Positions 1 to 12,360 of a DNA stretch of 64,000 nucleotides are shown in pieces. The first letter of the stretch is position 1; each line of letters begins with the position of its first letter. The position numbers were made by a program, and so were the translations under genes. Below the pieces are notes generated by a model that was given only the letters and a program-made list of their open reading frames with translations, was not told the origin of the DNA and did not search any database. The stretch covers positions 12,433,925-12,497,924 of the forward strand of contig NC_085060.1 in assembly GCF_963662255.1 (NCBI RefSeq), given 5' to 3'. The stretch is from Cinclus cinclus (taxonomy: Eukaryota > Chordata > Aves > Passeriformes > Cinclidae).

Positions 1-3000
1 GAGTTTTGTTGCTGTTCTCCTAATCACCCCACCCAGGCAGATTTAAAATTACTCTGAACCTGCTCTGCCGTTAAAGGAGCTGAACTTGGAATCTTGGGAG
101 GAGCTCAAGCTGGGGATACAGCAAAGTCACAAGAACACCTTTGTGAGCCTGTTTCTCCCTAGCAGGTCACACTGCTGCATGGGTGAATGGAATACTTTAT
201 ATTCACTCCAGGTCCCACTTAATTAGAGATTGACCTTGATTTTATTGTTTAGCATTCAAAACCCTGAGAAATCCTGATCCATCCTAACTTGTTACATTAA
301 GGATGGCCAGTTCCCAATCTCTAGCCCTGGACAGTGCACTCTGCATTACACCTGCCCTGAATTTCGTGCCTTAGCAGCCCAGCAGAGGTACAAATAATTG
401 TGTTCAAAGCAGAATGTATATAGACATTGATACCTTTCAAGGGATATCCACAGGAAATGACAGCACAGCAAATTGCACAGAACCATATCCTTGAAAAAAT
501 TCAGCCCTTTTTGTGTTGGCAAGACATTAATGAACCAATCTTGATTAGTATGTATTTATTTCTTGTCCATAAATATTCCCCAATTAGTTCCCATGAATTA
601 TTTTCAACATGTTAGTTGCAGCCAATTGATAGTTATGAATATTTGCTATTCACTGTGAATGCAGTAAGACAGGTCACCAGGGGTCTATGTTATTGTTTCT
701 GCATTTGCTTTGGACAACAGTTTTAAAGAGGAGATTAATGAATCCTGATACGAATGATGTAAAGAATAAAGAATCCATGTGACAATTATCAAGTGCAAAA
801 ATCACTTGTGTCAAAATTCTTGGCTCAGAGGTGGTAGGAGTCCAAGAATTAACAAGTCATAATTAGTATAGCCTCAAAAATCACAACAAACAAAATATTT
901 TTTGTCTGTACAAGTATTCTCAAGACAGTGCCTTTAACTACTGTTTAAAAAGCCACAGTGCCAGACATCATCCAGCGTTCTTTTAAATGTAGCAGCTATT
1001 GTTTCAAGCACTAAAAATATTTATGTAGAAAGCAGAATTTGATAATAGTTCTGGGCACTCAGAAATACAGTAATGAGCATTTGCAGAAATAGCTCTCCTT
1101 GACCGGTTATTACAACAGCTTCACAAGAGAGGATTGTCATCCTGCATAATTTAACAAAAATGCCCTTAAACCTTGTGAAGTAAGCAAGTGAAAATGTTTA
1201 AAGTTTTTTATATATATTCTCTATCTTAACAGTGCTAGGAATTAAACCATTACAAGAAAACTATCTTTTAGGAGTATCTGGGTTGCAATTTCACTTGCAC
1301 AGGCTATGGTACAGATCTCAAAACCCTGACAAGTTGTTTTGAACTGATCCCTTTTTTTGTAACCACTCCACCCTGTTGGTCCTTTAAAAATGAACTATGT
1401 GAAAGCATGAGTTTCACAAAGAACTCCATATTAAGTATCAAGACTGCAAACCAAACCCTCAAAAGCTGAAAATGCCACTGATCTCCCTATTGATTTTTCA
1501 CTAAAACCCTCTTGTCCAATCTGACTGCAATAGTCACTCAGTTTTGCCAAACAAAAAACTGAAACTTGGAATAGGATGCATCTGAGTGCATCACAGTGGC
1601 AATTCTGTTCCCATTTATTATTACCTGGCACCATCAGCTATTTTGTTGCAAAAAATCAAATGCTTAGCCAGTATGTGCAACAATAGAAAATCTGCATTAT
1701 AAAGGGAGTGTCAGCCTTGGTGTTCCTTGGCCAGGACACAGAAAATTTTTCCCCTGAGCCTTTCAACCAAAATACAACCATGAAACTCAATGGTCGAGCA
1801 AAACCCAGTTTCTCTGAATGGCCAGATGAATGTGAAAGCAGCATGTTAAGAACATCTACAGTGGATAACAACAGCCATTTAAGTTCAGTAACATCATCTT
1901 TGTTACCCTAATTTTGGCCTAAAGGCAAGATTTAATCCCAGATGATTCTGCAGTAGATGGGCTGTTCTGCTAAAAGGGAATTGAGAAAATGCTGTTATGT
2001 GGTTTACCATACAAAGAACATCAACTCATCATAAAACACAGAAATCTAAGCATTTAATGCAATTTATGAATAAAGCTTTTGAGGGAACGGTTGATGAATA
2101 AAGAGCAATATTAGGAATTAGGTACAATTCCAAGTATTTCCAAATTAAACAGTGCTACAGTCCAACAAATCGAACATGGACCAGAGGAGTTCACTTGCTG
2201 ACATATAACTGGGATTTGCCCGAATGCTATGACAAGTGTCACGTAACTCAAGAGAAGATTAGAAATTTTGAACAGTCATCAGAATGGGAAACTTGACAAA
2301 TAGGGCCCAATGCCACATGCTGAGGAAAACCAAAACTGAACATCTGTTCATTAAGTGATCTCTGTCCACATTGTGCACTGAATGGAGCTGGGGCTCAATG
2401 TCAAAATAGAATTGCTTATTTAACTAAACTCTCATCATCAGAGACACAACATTGCACAAGTGCCTCTGATTCATTTAAAAATTCACGGCCTTGTCTTTGG
2501 AAACTTGTAAAATTAGTTTGTTATAGTGCTGTGTGCAATAATTATACACAAAGTCTTGTGATGTGGTAGGAGGTCTGAGCTGCAAAAGCAGCAAAAATGA
2601 ATTTTCACAAAGCTTGAATGTCATACACTTCACCAGAGGAAAGCTGAACTTTACATCTTTCTGGGAAGCCATTCCCAGGTCATCCAAAATGTAAGGTTAG
2701 GTAATGAAAGGGTAAAGAAGAGCTTTAATGGTTAGATTTTAGGTCTGGTTGCTACAAGCACTGTAAATTGGCTCCTCAATAGAAAAAGGTAAAGACAGAC
2801 AATGGATGAATCCCTGAACAAGATGGTTAAATTCAAAGAAGCCCATGTAAGTGTACTTTGGCCTGTCAAAGTGAACCATGTGGGGTAGATGGGCTACAGA
2901 AATGTGGGACTCACCATACATTAGCAAGCACAGAGGCATTCTAATCAGGACAGCACTTTAAAATTGTACCTCAAAGGCAACAAAAAGTGTTGGCTGTATT

Positions 3001-3280
3001 TGATTGGAGTGAATGTTCCTTGATTTCACAACGTCCTAAAACTTCATTCAAGGTTCTTCTTGAAAGGATAAAATAAAGTGGCATTTGGTAAGTGCCTTGA
3101 AGTCTTTCAGTAAAAATCAATAATGAATATGAGTAAAGGGTCAGAAAAAAACCAGTTCCACTACTGAGCTAAGCTAGAGGGTTTAAATCAAACTAACTAG
3201 ATCTGATAAACAGTGAGGTCTCTCTCATCCATGTATTGTAGGTGAACTTAGTTATATTGCTCCGGAGAGCAAAGTGCTAA
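1..3280. other. Unique AT-rich non-coding sequence
   Basis: No transposon signature, RNA gene or convincing coding region is visible. Short open frames occur on both strands (for example 427-615 plus and 1431-1634 minus), but none has a recognisable domain or splice context. One plus-strand frame at 1708-1911 reads as a hydrophilic polypeptide of 67 codons. It starts at GTG, overlaps an equally long minus-strand frame and lacks good flanking splice sites, so I treat it as chance. Absence of a gene is an inference from reading only. Confidence 0.55.
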
Positions 3281-3416
3281 TTTCATCCTGGCAGCATCCC
3301 CAGGCTGGACGCAGCTGACACTGAGTGGTTCCTCCGTGCACTCAGCTTTGCAGGGTCCTGGGATCCAGACCTATGCCATTCCTGCCCTCCCAAGCCCTGT
3401 GTCTCTTCCTCTGCAG

Positions 3417-3497
3417 TGATGGGCAGTCAGGATCAATTATGTGCTGAACACCAAGCAGCCTGGCAGGCTGAAAACTGCCTGGGAGAACAGAGAAATG
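3417..3497 (+). other. Exon-like segment bounded by strong splice sites
   Basis: An 81-bp segment is preceded by a long pyrimidine tract ending in CTGCAG and followed by a consensus donor, ATG|GTGAGT. Its length is a multiple of three. The first two frames contain stops; the third (ATG at 3419) is open through the donor and encodes a hydrophilic stretch of about 26 residues rich in Gln, Glu and Ala. It lies in a locally GC-richer patch. It could be an exon of a coding gene, an exon of a long non-coding RNA, or a chance pairing of splice signals. I do not recognise the peptide, and no neighbouring exon could be linked to it. Confidence 0.2.
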
Positions 3498-3559
3498 GTG
3501 AGTGAGGAGAGGTGAAGGTGGTGGGGAGGGGCAAAAGAGTGAAAGGATAACTCTGCTGC

Positions 3560-6500
3560 CAAATGCATGGGCAAGCTGAGATACCTCTGTCAGTTTTCTT
3601 GCAGATGCTGCTGATCCTGGTCTTCAGGTCATGGATGCACTTCTGAAAGCATTTACCTCTACACTGGACATGTAAAATAGTGAGATGTGTGGCTTATATT
3701 TTAAATTATCCTGAGAAAGGGTAAAATCTTCATGCGGCAAAATTTCATTCTAGAGCTTCACCCTATTCCATACTGAAATTTCATAAAACAACTACTCTTC
3801 TACAGCTTGATACTCAGGATTACAGTGTGGGAAAAAACCACAAATTATCAACTCAAGATGGTCCACACAGCCTTGACACTTGAACCCAGAGGAAAAAATC
3901 ACTAGAGATTCTCATCTCCTTAATTTTCTACTGAGCAATTTTTTCTGTGCTTCTGTGCACATGGACAACTGCTATACAATAAAGAAAAAGTTGGTTTTGG
4001 GGTCCCCTAACTAATGGTGAATAACACTGGCTGCCAATAAAACAAGTCCATTTTCCCAGGGTTCAGATACTGGCAGTAAGCTTTTCCTGGGAGACTACAA
4101 AACTAATGAAAAGTCTGTTCATTTTGCAGTTCAGATACAGACAACATTTGTTCCTCTAGTTTTCCAAAATGAACATATAGTCATCAGATATAATTGTTTA
4201 CCAAATTTATATGTTTGTATACTGTCATTCTGAGCCTGAATAAGCACAAATAAGGCAGAAATGTAGCACAGAGAGGAGGAAAGAAATTGCTCATAGAATC
4301 CAAACAACCCTTCATTGTACTTCATGTTCTTTCTAAAACACTGCAAAGTCTGGGTCTGCTTTTTGTACCTTATTAGCACCATCTAAGGGAAGAAAATGGA
4401 AATCACCTAAGGCTGGACAGAGTTGGTAAACAATGGTGAAATCTTTTCACTGTGGTGAAAATCTCTGTCAGAATGTTTCAACTCAGGAGAGACAAAAATC
4501 ATTTTAATTCTCAAATGACTTACAAAAAAAATTCTGATTAAACTTACCAGTGGGGAAAAAAAAATAGAACATTGGAATGTAACTTGTGGTTTTCAAATTG
4601 AGGCTAATATTTATATGCAGAAACAAGAAGAAGTGAGGGTTTTTCCCTCCTCTAATAGTTCCACCTTACTGGAAGCGGTGTAGGATGTGATGTCGCACAG
4701 AAGAACAAAATAATTAATTTGTGTAAGAAAAGATTGCAAATTTTTTTTTTAAATGAACTAATATGTACTTTGTGGGGAGGCAGGAGGTGGGAGCTGTTAA
4801 CACCTACCCAAAAGAAAAACCAAAGTCTTGGATTCACAATCGTGGCAATTTGGTGTGACAAAGAGTCATCTAATAAATCAACTTACAGCTCAGCAGTTGG
4901 CTATAGGTGTAGAAATTACCATTTGCCACCCAGTGAGGTAATCACTGTGGATCTTTAGAGCTGGAGCTCAGTACCTGAGATAGGATTTTTGTACTTAACT
5001 AGCTGAGGGTCCTCCAGCTTCTGACTGGGACAGGCTGGATGGCTGCTGGGAGGTGCCAGGGCAGTGAGGAGCCCTGCCTGGGCCAGTGGCACAGGGAAAA
5101 CTTCCTCTCCTTGCCTGGTCCTGCTGAGGCCACTGCATCCGTGGAGAGTGGAGAGGGAAAACACACTTGGGAAAGGCTTTTTGTCTTTGGGAAATAAAGC
5201 AAAGACTGACTTCTGAAAGCTGTCTCATTCCAGCTTTATTATAGCAAGCACCTTGTCCTACCTTCTTGTTCCAATTCAATGCTGTTCAGCTGATTACTTT
5301 TGTGTTTTCATCAGAAATGTTCACTATACATTAGACTCAGTTTGTGCCTCTATGCTGTCTTTTCCTCTTGTCACTGGACTTCTGTTTGTGAGTTCTAAAG
5401 TCTTTATTTCTTAATTTATAAATTAAAAAACTATGCTACATTAAGCAATTGAAATTATTACAAATATTCTTCCCTCATAAAATAGCTTTCCTATTGAATA
5501 CAGAAACAATTTATCAGCATGTTAGTCATGCTGGCATCTGCTGCATTTGCAAAATAAAGGGACAGTCAAACACAGAGTGAAATAACTAGAACATAAAGAA
5601 AAAAACGTATAAATAATAGGTTCTTCAATGTTACAAATAATTACATATGGCACCAAAGAGAGAAAAATTCAGGTTAGAGAAAAAAGACACAAATCTTACA
5701 AAGAGGACAAACAATTACTGGAGTGCTTTGCCATATTTTATGCTGGGACCTCCATCATGTTCATTTTTAAAGCAGGATATGACATCTTTCCAGAAGCTCT
5801 ACAGTGCTTCAATTAAAAAATAATTAATCTTAGTCTCCTCTACCGTGTTATAAAGGAGGTATATGAAAAATGTATCTGTTGTTCTTTTATCCACAAAATG
5901 TGTATATTTTACTTCCTTTGGGGGACAGCTTTTGTTTGAACATCTACCTACAAATTGCTAAGAACACTGCTAGTGCTTTAAAAACAACTAGTTTTTGTAA
6001 TAACACTAAATTGTGTTTGTGACTACACTGAAGATTGATCAACCCAAAGTTCATGCCACAGCAAAGAATTCATTTCCACTGAAAAAAGTAGTAAGATGCT
6101 CCTCTACAATGGACTGCAATGTGCTTTTATAAACTATTTAATATATTTCAAAATTATGTTCGGCATTCAAGAACTGCATTGACTTCAAATCCTCCGGATG
6201 CTCCAAGAGCACATTAGCTTTATTACTTTAGATTAGCTTTTTAGGTAGTACTCACAGTGCATTTGAGATAACAGCTTAGCAACCCACATACTGAAACATA
6301 TCATTTCATGAATCCCCAGAATTACACAACTGTGTTCTCCTGTTCACTGACAAGGCTCCAGTGAAGTTATTACATCTTCAACAATTTGTGCTGAAATATA
6401 AGGAATTATTGTGAATTTATGACCCCATCAATGTCAATGAAAATTTCCACTGGTTTCAACACGGGCAAGTTTTTGCCACTAATTTTTAGAACTCCTCCCT

Positions 6501-8140
6501 TTTTCTCTACGTCATCTTCTTTTTGAATTACCAGAGGATCAGCTTCATCCAGCTAATTTCACACATCCAACTGATGCTCAGTAAGCTCTATGTATGCTTT
6601 TAAGGGAATGAAAGAGGTTGTCTTAGGACAATTCAGGAACTGCAGCATCCCAGCCATACTTGGGAAATCTTTCCCTCTCCTGTAAATAGAGTAAGTCTGC
6701 TGCTGACTGAACTGAGATTTCAGAAAGTGGAGGAAGGTGAACACTATAAAGAATATATAAAGGTAAAAATTCTGATGGGACAATGACTCAAAATAAGTGA
6801 TCCAGCCTCTGCAAGCAAAGCTGAAGACAGAAATGCACGCAACCTGAAAGTTTAGAGATGAAGATTAAACATGAAGGACTTCCTTTAACCTTCCTGCAGG
6901 CCCCTTGCACTGCAGTGCTGGTAGAGGTACCTGGGGCTGGGCTGCAGAAGGGATATCCTTGCATTTCCCAGGCAAAAGAGCCCCATCCAGCAACATTTAT
7001 TTACCCAAGAGCACAATATTTCCTAATGCCATTACTTAACTGCACTTACTCCTTGAAAAATTTTCTGAGGTGTAATCTAAGTATCTCTGGCTGCAGGCAT
7101 ACATAGAAACCCAGTCTGTTATGTCTTTTCACACTCCAGTGAGCATAAAGGAGTATTTTTTTCTTTGTACAATCTTTCTATATATTCAAAGATACTGAAA
7201 ACCCTCGGTCTCCTTTCCCCTAAAGTAGACTACACTAGTTCTTCCATTATTTAACATCTCTGAAGGAAGAAAACCACCTCAGCAAAGAAAACCCTTTGTC
7301 ATTCTCCCTGGTTGAGGTCTATTACCTGTCTTAGAAAACTGTGATAGCAGTAGCATAGAAGATGGAATGAACAAACTATGTCTTAAACACAGTTCTTGGA
7401 CTGTCCTAGAGTTACTTTTGGCATGGTAAGGTAATGTTAACTCCTGTTTAGTTTATGATGGAAAACCTGCAGGCTCAACTAATAAAGAGTAGCTAATTAT
7501 TCCTTATTTAAATACAGCACGTTGGGATTTTTTTTCATCCAAACTGTACATGTGCATGAAAATTTCATAACTGTAAGGCCTGACCTAATTGAGTGCCAGA
7601 GTTCCCAAAATTATCAAGACTTCTGATCATTTTCTACAAAGCTGCTGCAGTCCCTTCTGAATCTCAAAACCTATGAAAACTCTTTAAAAAGTCAATTCCA
7701 GCAGCCAGTGATAAAAATGTAAAAGTGAGCAAGACCAAAACCAGAGTTGACTTAATTTATGTCTCTGACATGACTTGGTTATTGGCATCCATGACTTATT
7801 TCAGTTCAGTTTTCAACAGCTGAGGACATACACTACAATGATTTTGTCTGGAAAACACTCCCTTCCTGTTTCAGGAATGGTGTGCTGAGGTGTGCTGCTT
7901 ACCTTCCATATCTGTCTCACAACTGAGGGCATTAATTTATCACGACAAACAACCTTGCACTTATTTAAGTTTGCCACTCTCTTCCTGCCTCTCTTCTTTA
8001 TGCAAATTTAGCCTGGCTGAGTATCAGATCCTCCTGTCCTTAGGTCACCTTTAGATTTTTTTCTTTCAAAAAGCTTTCACTTTTATAGCACAAAATACAG
8101 TGATTCTGACTCTATACCAGGCAATAGCATTTTCACATGA
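3560..8140. other. Non-coding sequence with one GC-rich patch
   Basis: Mostly AT-rich unique sequence. A GC-richer patch at about 5010-5165 carries overlapping open frames on the minus strand (4955-5164, 4995-5279), which arise because the patch has few stop codons. At about 6898 a pyrimidine-rich CTGCAG acceptor is followed only 27 bp later by a weak GAG|GTACCT donor, too little to support an exon. No repeat family is recognised. Confidence 0.5.
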
Positions 8141-8144
8141 TCCT

Positions 8145-8880
8145 TTAATAGGACTTGCAAAAGCAGCCCAGCCTGACTGGTTTCAGAGGATCTATTGCCT
8201 CTCGGATTAAGATACAAGAAATTGCCCATCCATTTCTAGCAGAACCTCCACCACAGCCACTTGCAATCTCCATCACAGAAATCCCAGGATATTTGACAGG
8301 AACAACTGGGTTTTGCCTGCGTGTAAAACATGCAAAGCACAACCTCCAGGGTATTCCCGCTGAGCTGAGCTGACACACCGAAGATCACAAAGGAAAGTGC
8401 TCCGACAAAGAGGGGGGCTTAAATTTCTACAGATTTTTGGAGTATTTCCTGGCAACATCCACTGGTGCTCTTCAGAAATATTGCACAAACTTGGAGGGGA
8501 AATCACCTCTGAGTCGGGAGGTTTTATAGCAAAATGTATGGAAAGGGAAGGAGAAATCACTCACCTTACCTCATTCCCCCTCCACATGGCAAGAACTTAG
8601 ATGAGGAAGTAGCCAAAAAAGAGCAGCACAGAGCAGAGTGTGAGTTTTTTCACTCTCTAAAGAATTCCTTTTCTCTCTGTACTGTCAGTTCTAGTAGCAG
8701 AACCACTGTGCACCATCTCAGCTTTTCCCAGTTCGTTGATTTAGGCTGCAGTCACTGTCTTGGACATTCTCCATCTTTGCCCATACTTATTGACAGAGAA
8801 GGACAAGGAACTTCCAAACAGCACATCTATCCCTGTTTTCCAACACAGCTCCATGTCATATTTGCCCTTTGAGGCCACTC
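8145..8880. other. Block with overlapping open frames on both strands
   Basis: Open frames run on the minus strand (8145-8378, 8273-8560) and plus strand (8155-8373, 8397-8600, 8534-8872), so stops are scarce in several frames at once. That pattern points to local composition or an old unrecognised insertion rather than a single gene. None of the translations shows a domain, signal peptide or membrane segment I recognise. Confidence 0.3.
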
Positions 8881-11800
8881 CTTTTGAATTTTCCTGTGAT
8901 GGTCTGTAACCTCAAAATGCTCTGAACAGACTTTAATGAAGATGAAAACTGCAATCTCAAACCAAATAATTTCCTTTAAAAATATTATTTCTTTAATATC
9001 CAGTCACTCCTGATGAACTTTTGCCACTGACTAATTGTTGTGCTTAGCAGCATTGCCCCAAGTACAGTGTTGGTAGCCTTGGTGGCAGCAGTATTTACCT
9101 CTATTTTTTTTTTCTTTGCATATTCTGGAATGATGCATTTCTGTTTCATAATTCTTTCCTATTTGTGTATCACATCCTCATTGTCCAGAGACTTCAAATC
9201 ATATTCTTGCTTTGCATCTTGTTACTCTAATTCTCAGTAGATAGTCATTGTTGCTGCACATATTTTAGTAGTTTTATTTTCTACAGTTTCCTTTGTCTAA
9301 GACAAGAATAGAGTGTTTTACTGCTCCAGAATGGAATCCTGGGTTCCTAAAATCTGTAGTAAAAAAACAGCCAAAAATACATCTTAAAATATGCTGAAAA
9401 AACTTCATTAAAGAATGGAGACAGGTTCTTCCAAAGCACTTTTCCCTCAAAACAGACATTTGACCCAGGACAGCCCGTCCTCTCACTGAACTCTCACTGT
9501 GCAACACACCCACTGCTCGAGAGCTGCTTCTCTCTTTCCCACACGTGGCTCTCTGATCTGGCTGGAGAGGAATGAGGCAGCCCCTATTCAATCCAGCCTG
9601 TTTCAGCAGCTGGCTTCTTTACTACAGCCATCTGTGTTCTGTGCTGCAGACAGGCAGCCCACTTCTTCATATGACTCTTGTTTTGAGCTCACATCCTCAA
9701 AAATCAGCTGTAACTGTGCACTAGTGGACACAGAGAACAGGCACAGCTTCCAGGCTCCTGCTTGGCTCAGTCCAGGTGCTCCTGGTGGATGCTTGTGCAC
9801 CAGCTTGGCAAGACACTGCTCCATAACCTACACACAAAATCTCTGCATCCTCCTCACCTGCTGAATGGGAGTTATTTCAGTTAAGCATGCAGAGAGACTG
9901 AGGCCACCCTTGTATACAGCAGAGGGAAAACAGGAGCTGCAAGCTGCATGCATAAAATAGTAGGACCTTTATAACAGTATTGGATTACATATTATAACAA
10001 GCAGGGGAGAAAAAGGTACTGAGACAGAAGAGGAGGCTAGCAGAGCATATTAAAGGAAGAGAAAATCCATTCTTCATATGCAGCTTGCCTGAACTAATCA
10101 TCATTTTCCTCTTAATTTGTATTAATTTTGCAAAAATCAGTTTTTTCACCATTTGATACAAATTACTAAAGAATAAGCAGCTTGGGTTCTACGAAATGGA
10201 CCGACAAATAGGTGCTTTGCTCTTTAGCAGTGTGCACTTTGAAAATGATGGAAGTCTCCCAGCCTTGAAAGGTGTGTCTTCATGCCACACACTGATTCGT
10301 GCCTCATCTTCAGAGGCTTTACAAGGCTGGTCAGAGCAGGATGGCAAGTGGATCTGCACCAGACTCCTGTCAGCACCTGAGCCCGTGACTTGCTATACTG
10401 AGATACTCATGAGTGTTGATACAGCATCTCCCAAGCTAGAAGGGACTCAAGAGGCTCCTAACCAGCAGAAGAGAGCTAGAGAAATGTTCGAGGAAGTTTT
10501 CCCTTCAGAAGCCTATGTGAGGTGCAGCAGGGAGAGAGGCAGCTGCTGAGTTCACTTGAAAGGTCAACACTGATGAAATTTTGCCAAAATCTCCATGTTC
10601 CTTTTCCGCAAGGAAGAAGAGTTCACGCTCTACAGGTAGGTACTCCTGAAGCTCTTTTCTAGGAGTAATTTTAGTCCTGCTGAAGTCTGGCTGGTCTGAT
10701 TCATCTTCTCACAAATGTATTGATGTGTTGCTGTTCCGACCACATAGAGCCAAAATAAGTCAGTTTGTGCATTTGATCCAGGTTTGTAATGAGGTGTGAG
10801 GTTAGACTTGCCCAGTGCTGCCAAACCACAGTGTAAAACACACTCCTGCCCTTCCACAGAGGGTCTTTTCCTAGCTCCAGGCTCTGGGAATTTAAAACAG
10901 TACCAGCCATGCTGTATGGCAGGATCTCCAGTGGCTGGGCATAAGCAGGTCATGATCTGTCTGATTTTCATGATCTGTCAGGTGAAAGTGGCTGATGTCT
11001 TGAGGAATATCAGATTCCTCTCCTGTATCTTCTCATTTGTTTTCTCAAGGTCTTTGTGATTCCCAGAGTGTCTAATTGATAGGCAAATATTCAACGGCAA
11101 AATCTTTTTATAAAGTGTATAGCTTTTCTACCTAATTCTTCCATAAGACAAAGGTTATAAAATAAACTTATTTTTTCTCCCTCCCACTGAGTTGCTAGGT
11201 TTCTTTCCTCATTAACACCATATACTATACCCTTGATTTGCAGCCTCACTAAACTTGGAGAAGTTTTTTCCGGTAATACAATAATAAAGTTTGTTTTAAA
11301 GATGAAACATAGGCATTTAGCCTGTCAAAAACAAAGTTCAAGCCGGCAGCTTTCTGTATTTCTGCCATTAAAGATAACAGACCTGGTCCTGAGGGTTTTT
11401 TTTCACTCAAGGAAATTTCTCAAGTTTGAATGGGAATTTTGAGTAAGCAAGGAGTCATGGTGAAATATGCCTTCAAAGCCCTGCTATCCTGTCCAAGGGC
11501 ACAATAAATTGCTCTCACATTGGGAGTCTAACGAGGATAAAGGGAAAGGAATCCTCCCCTCAGTCTGGAATCCCAGTGCTGTTAATGAGTTGTAAGGATT
11601 ACAGAAGCAGCCAAAGCACCTATATACCCTCTAAAGGAGACTTCTTCAGTGGGAGCAAGGCTGATACAGAATTAAACACTGCCAAAACCCCCATTTTTTA
11701 TGTACGCAGCTGAATATTAACTTAGTGTCAGGTCAGCTAGTTACAGCCTAGTGTGGCTCACTTGCTCCAGAGATCTCAATGACAATGCTCTGCTGATGAC

Positions 11801-12360
11801 CATGAGTGATTAAAGGGCACATCCAGCATAACACAATATTGATTCCAGTCAGTTCTTTCAAGTCTCCTCATTTTTATTCTTTTTCACTTCTGAATACACT
11901 TTGGGGTCACCAAACAAGTCAGAATTTCTAATACCAATGTCATTTTTCAGGGTGCAAGCTATGCCAGCTACACTGTTATTTATCTTTGTTCTAAAAGTGA
12001 ACACGACCCATGTTTACCTGGCTAAGGGAGTCCTATTCCCTTTCCTGAACTGCAGGTGTGACCTTTTGTTGATATGCTCCAGGGTAGATCACCATTCATT
12101 TAAAAGCAGTGAACAATCTCCACAAAATATCAACAGTCCAAAACTAGTGAACTTAAAACTTTTTGTGCTGATAATTTCAGCTGTGGACAGATTGAGCATT
12201 GAAATTTTGCCATTTTCAGTTCTCCAAGTGACTTTTTGTCCTCAGGTGACACAGTCAATAAATAACCTGTTTATTATGCACTCAGTTGCTGCAATCACCA
12301 TGTATCCCCTTCTCTTCTGTCTCTATATGTTATCTTACAGTGTGACATTTTCCTATTAGC
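8881..12360. other. Non-coding sequence with chance open frames
   Basis: The longest frames are 9499-9864 (plus), 9274-9591 (minus), 10196-10549 (plus, 117 codons from ATG), 10630-10971 (minus) and 11901-12359 (plus, 152 codons, beginning at TTG). The 9.5-9.9 kb and 10.2-10.5 kb parts are GC-richer than their surroundings. No family resemblance, splice architecture or promoter was recognised for any of them. Confidence 0.45.

Noticed and set aside
1708..1911. Hydrophilic 67-codon frame that reads like protein
   Set aside because: Starts at GTG, overlaps a similar minus-strand frame, and lacks an acceptor and donor of usable quality.
11901..12359. Open frame of 152 codons
   Set aside because: Starts at TTG, has no recognised domain or splice context, and is within reach of chance for AT-rich DNA over 64 kb.
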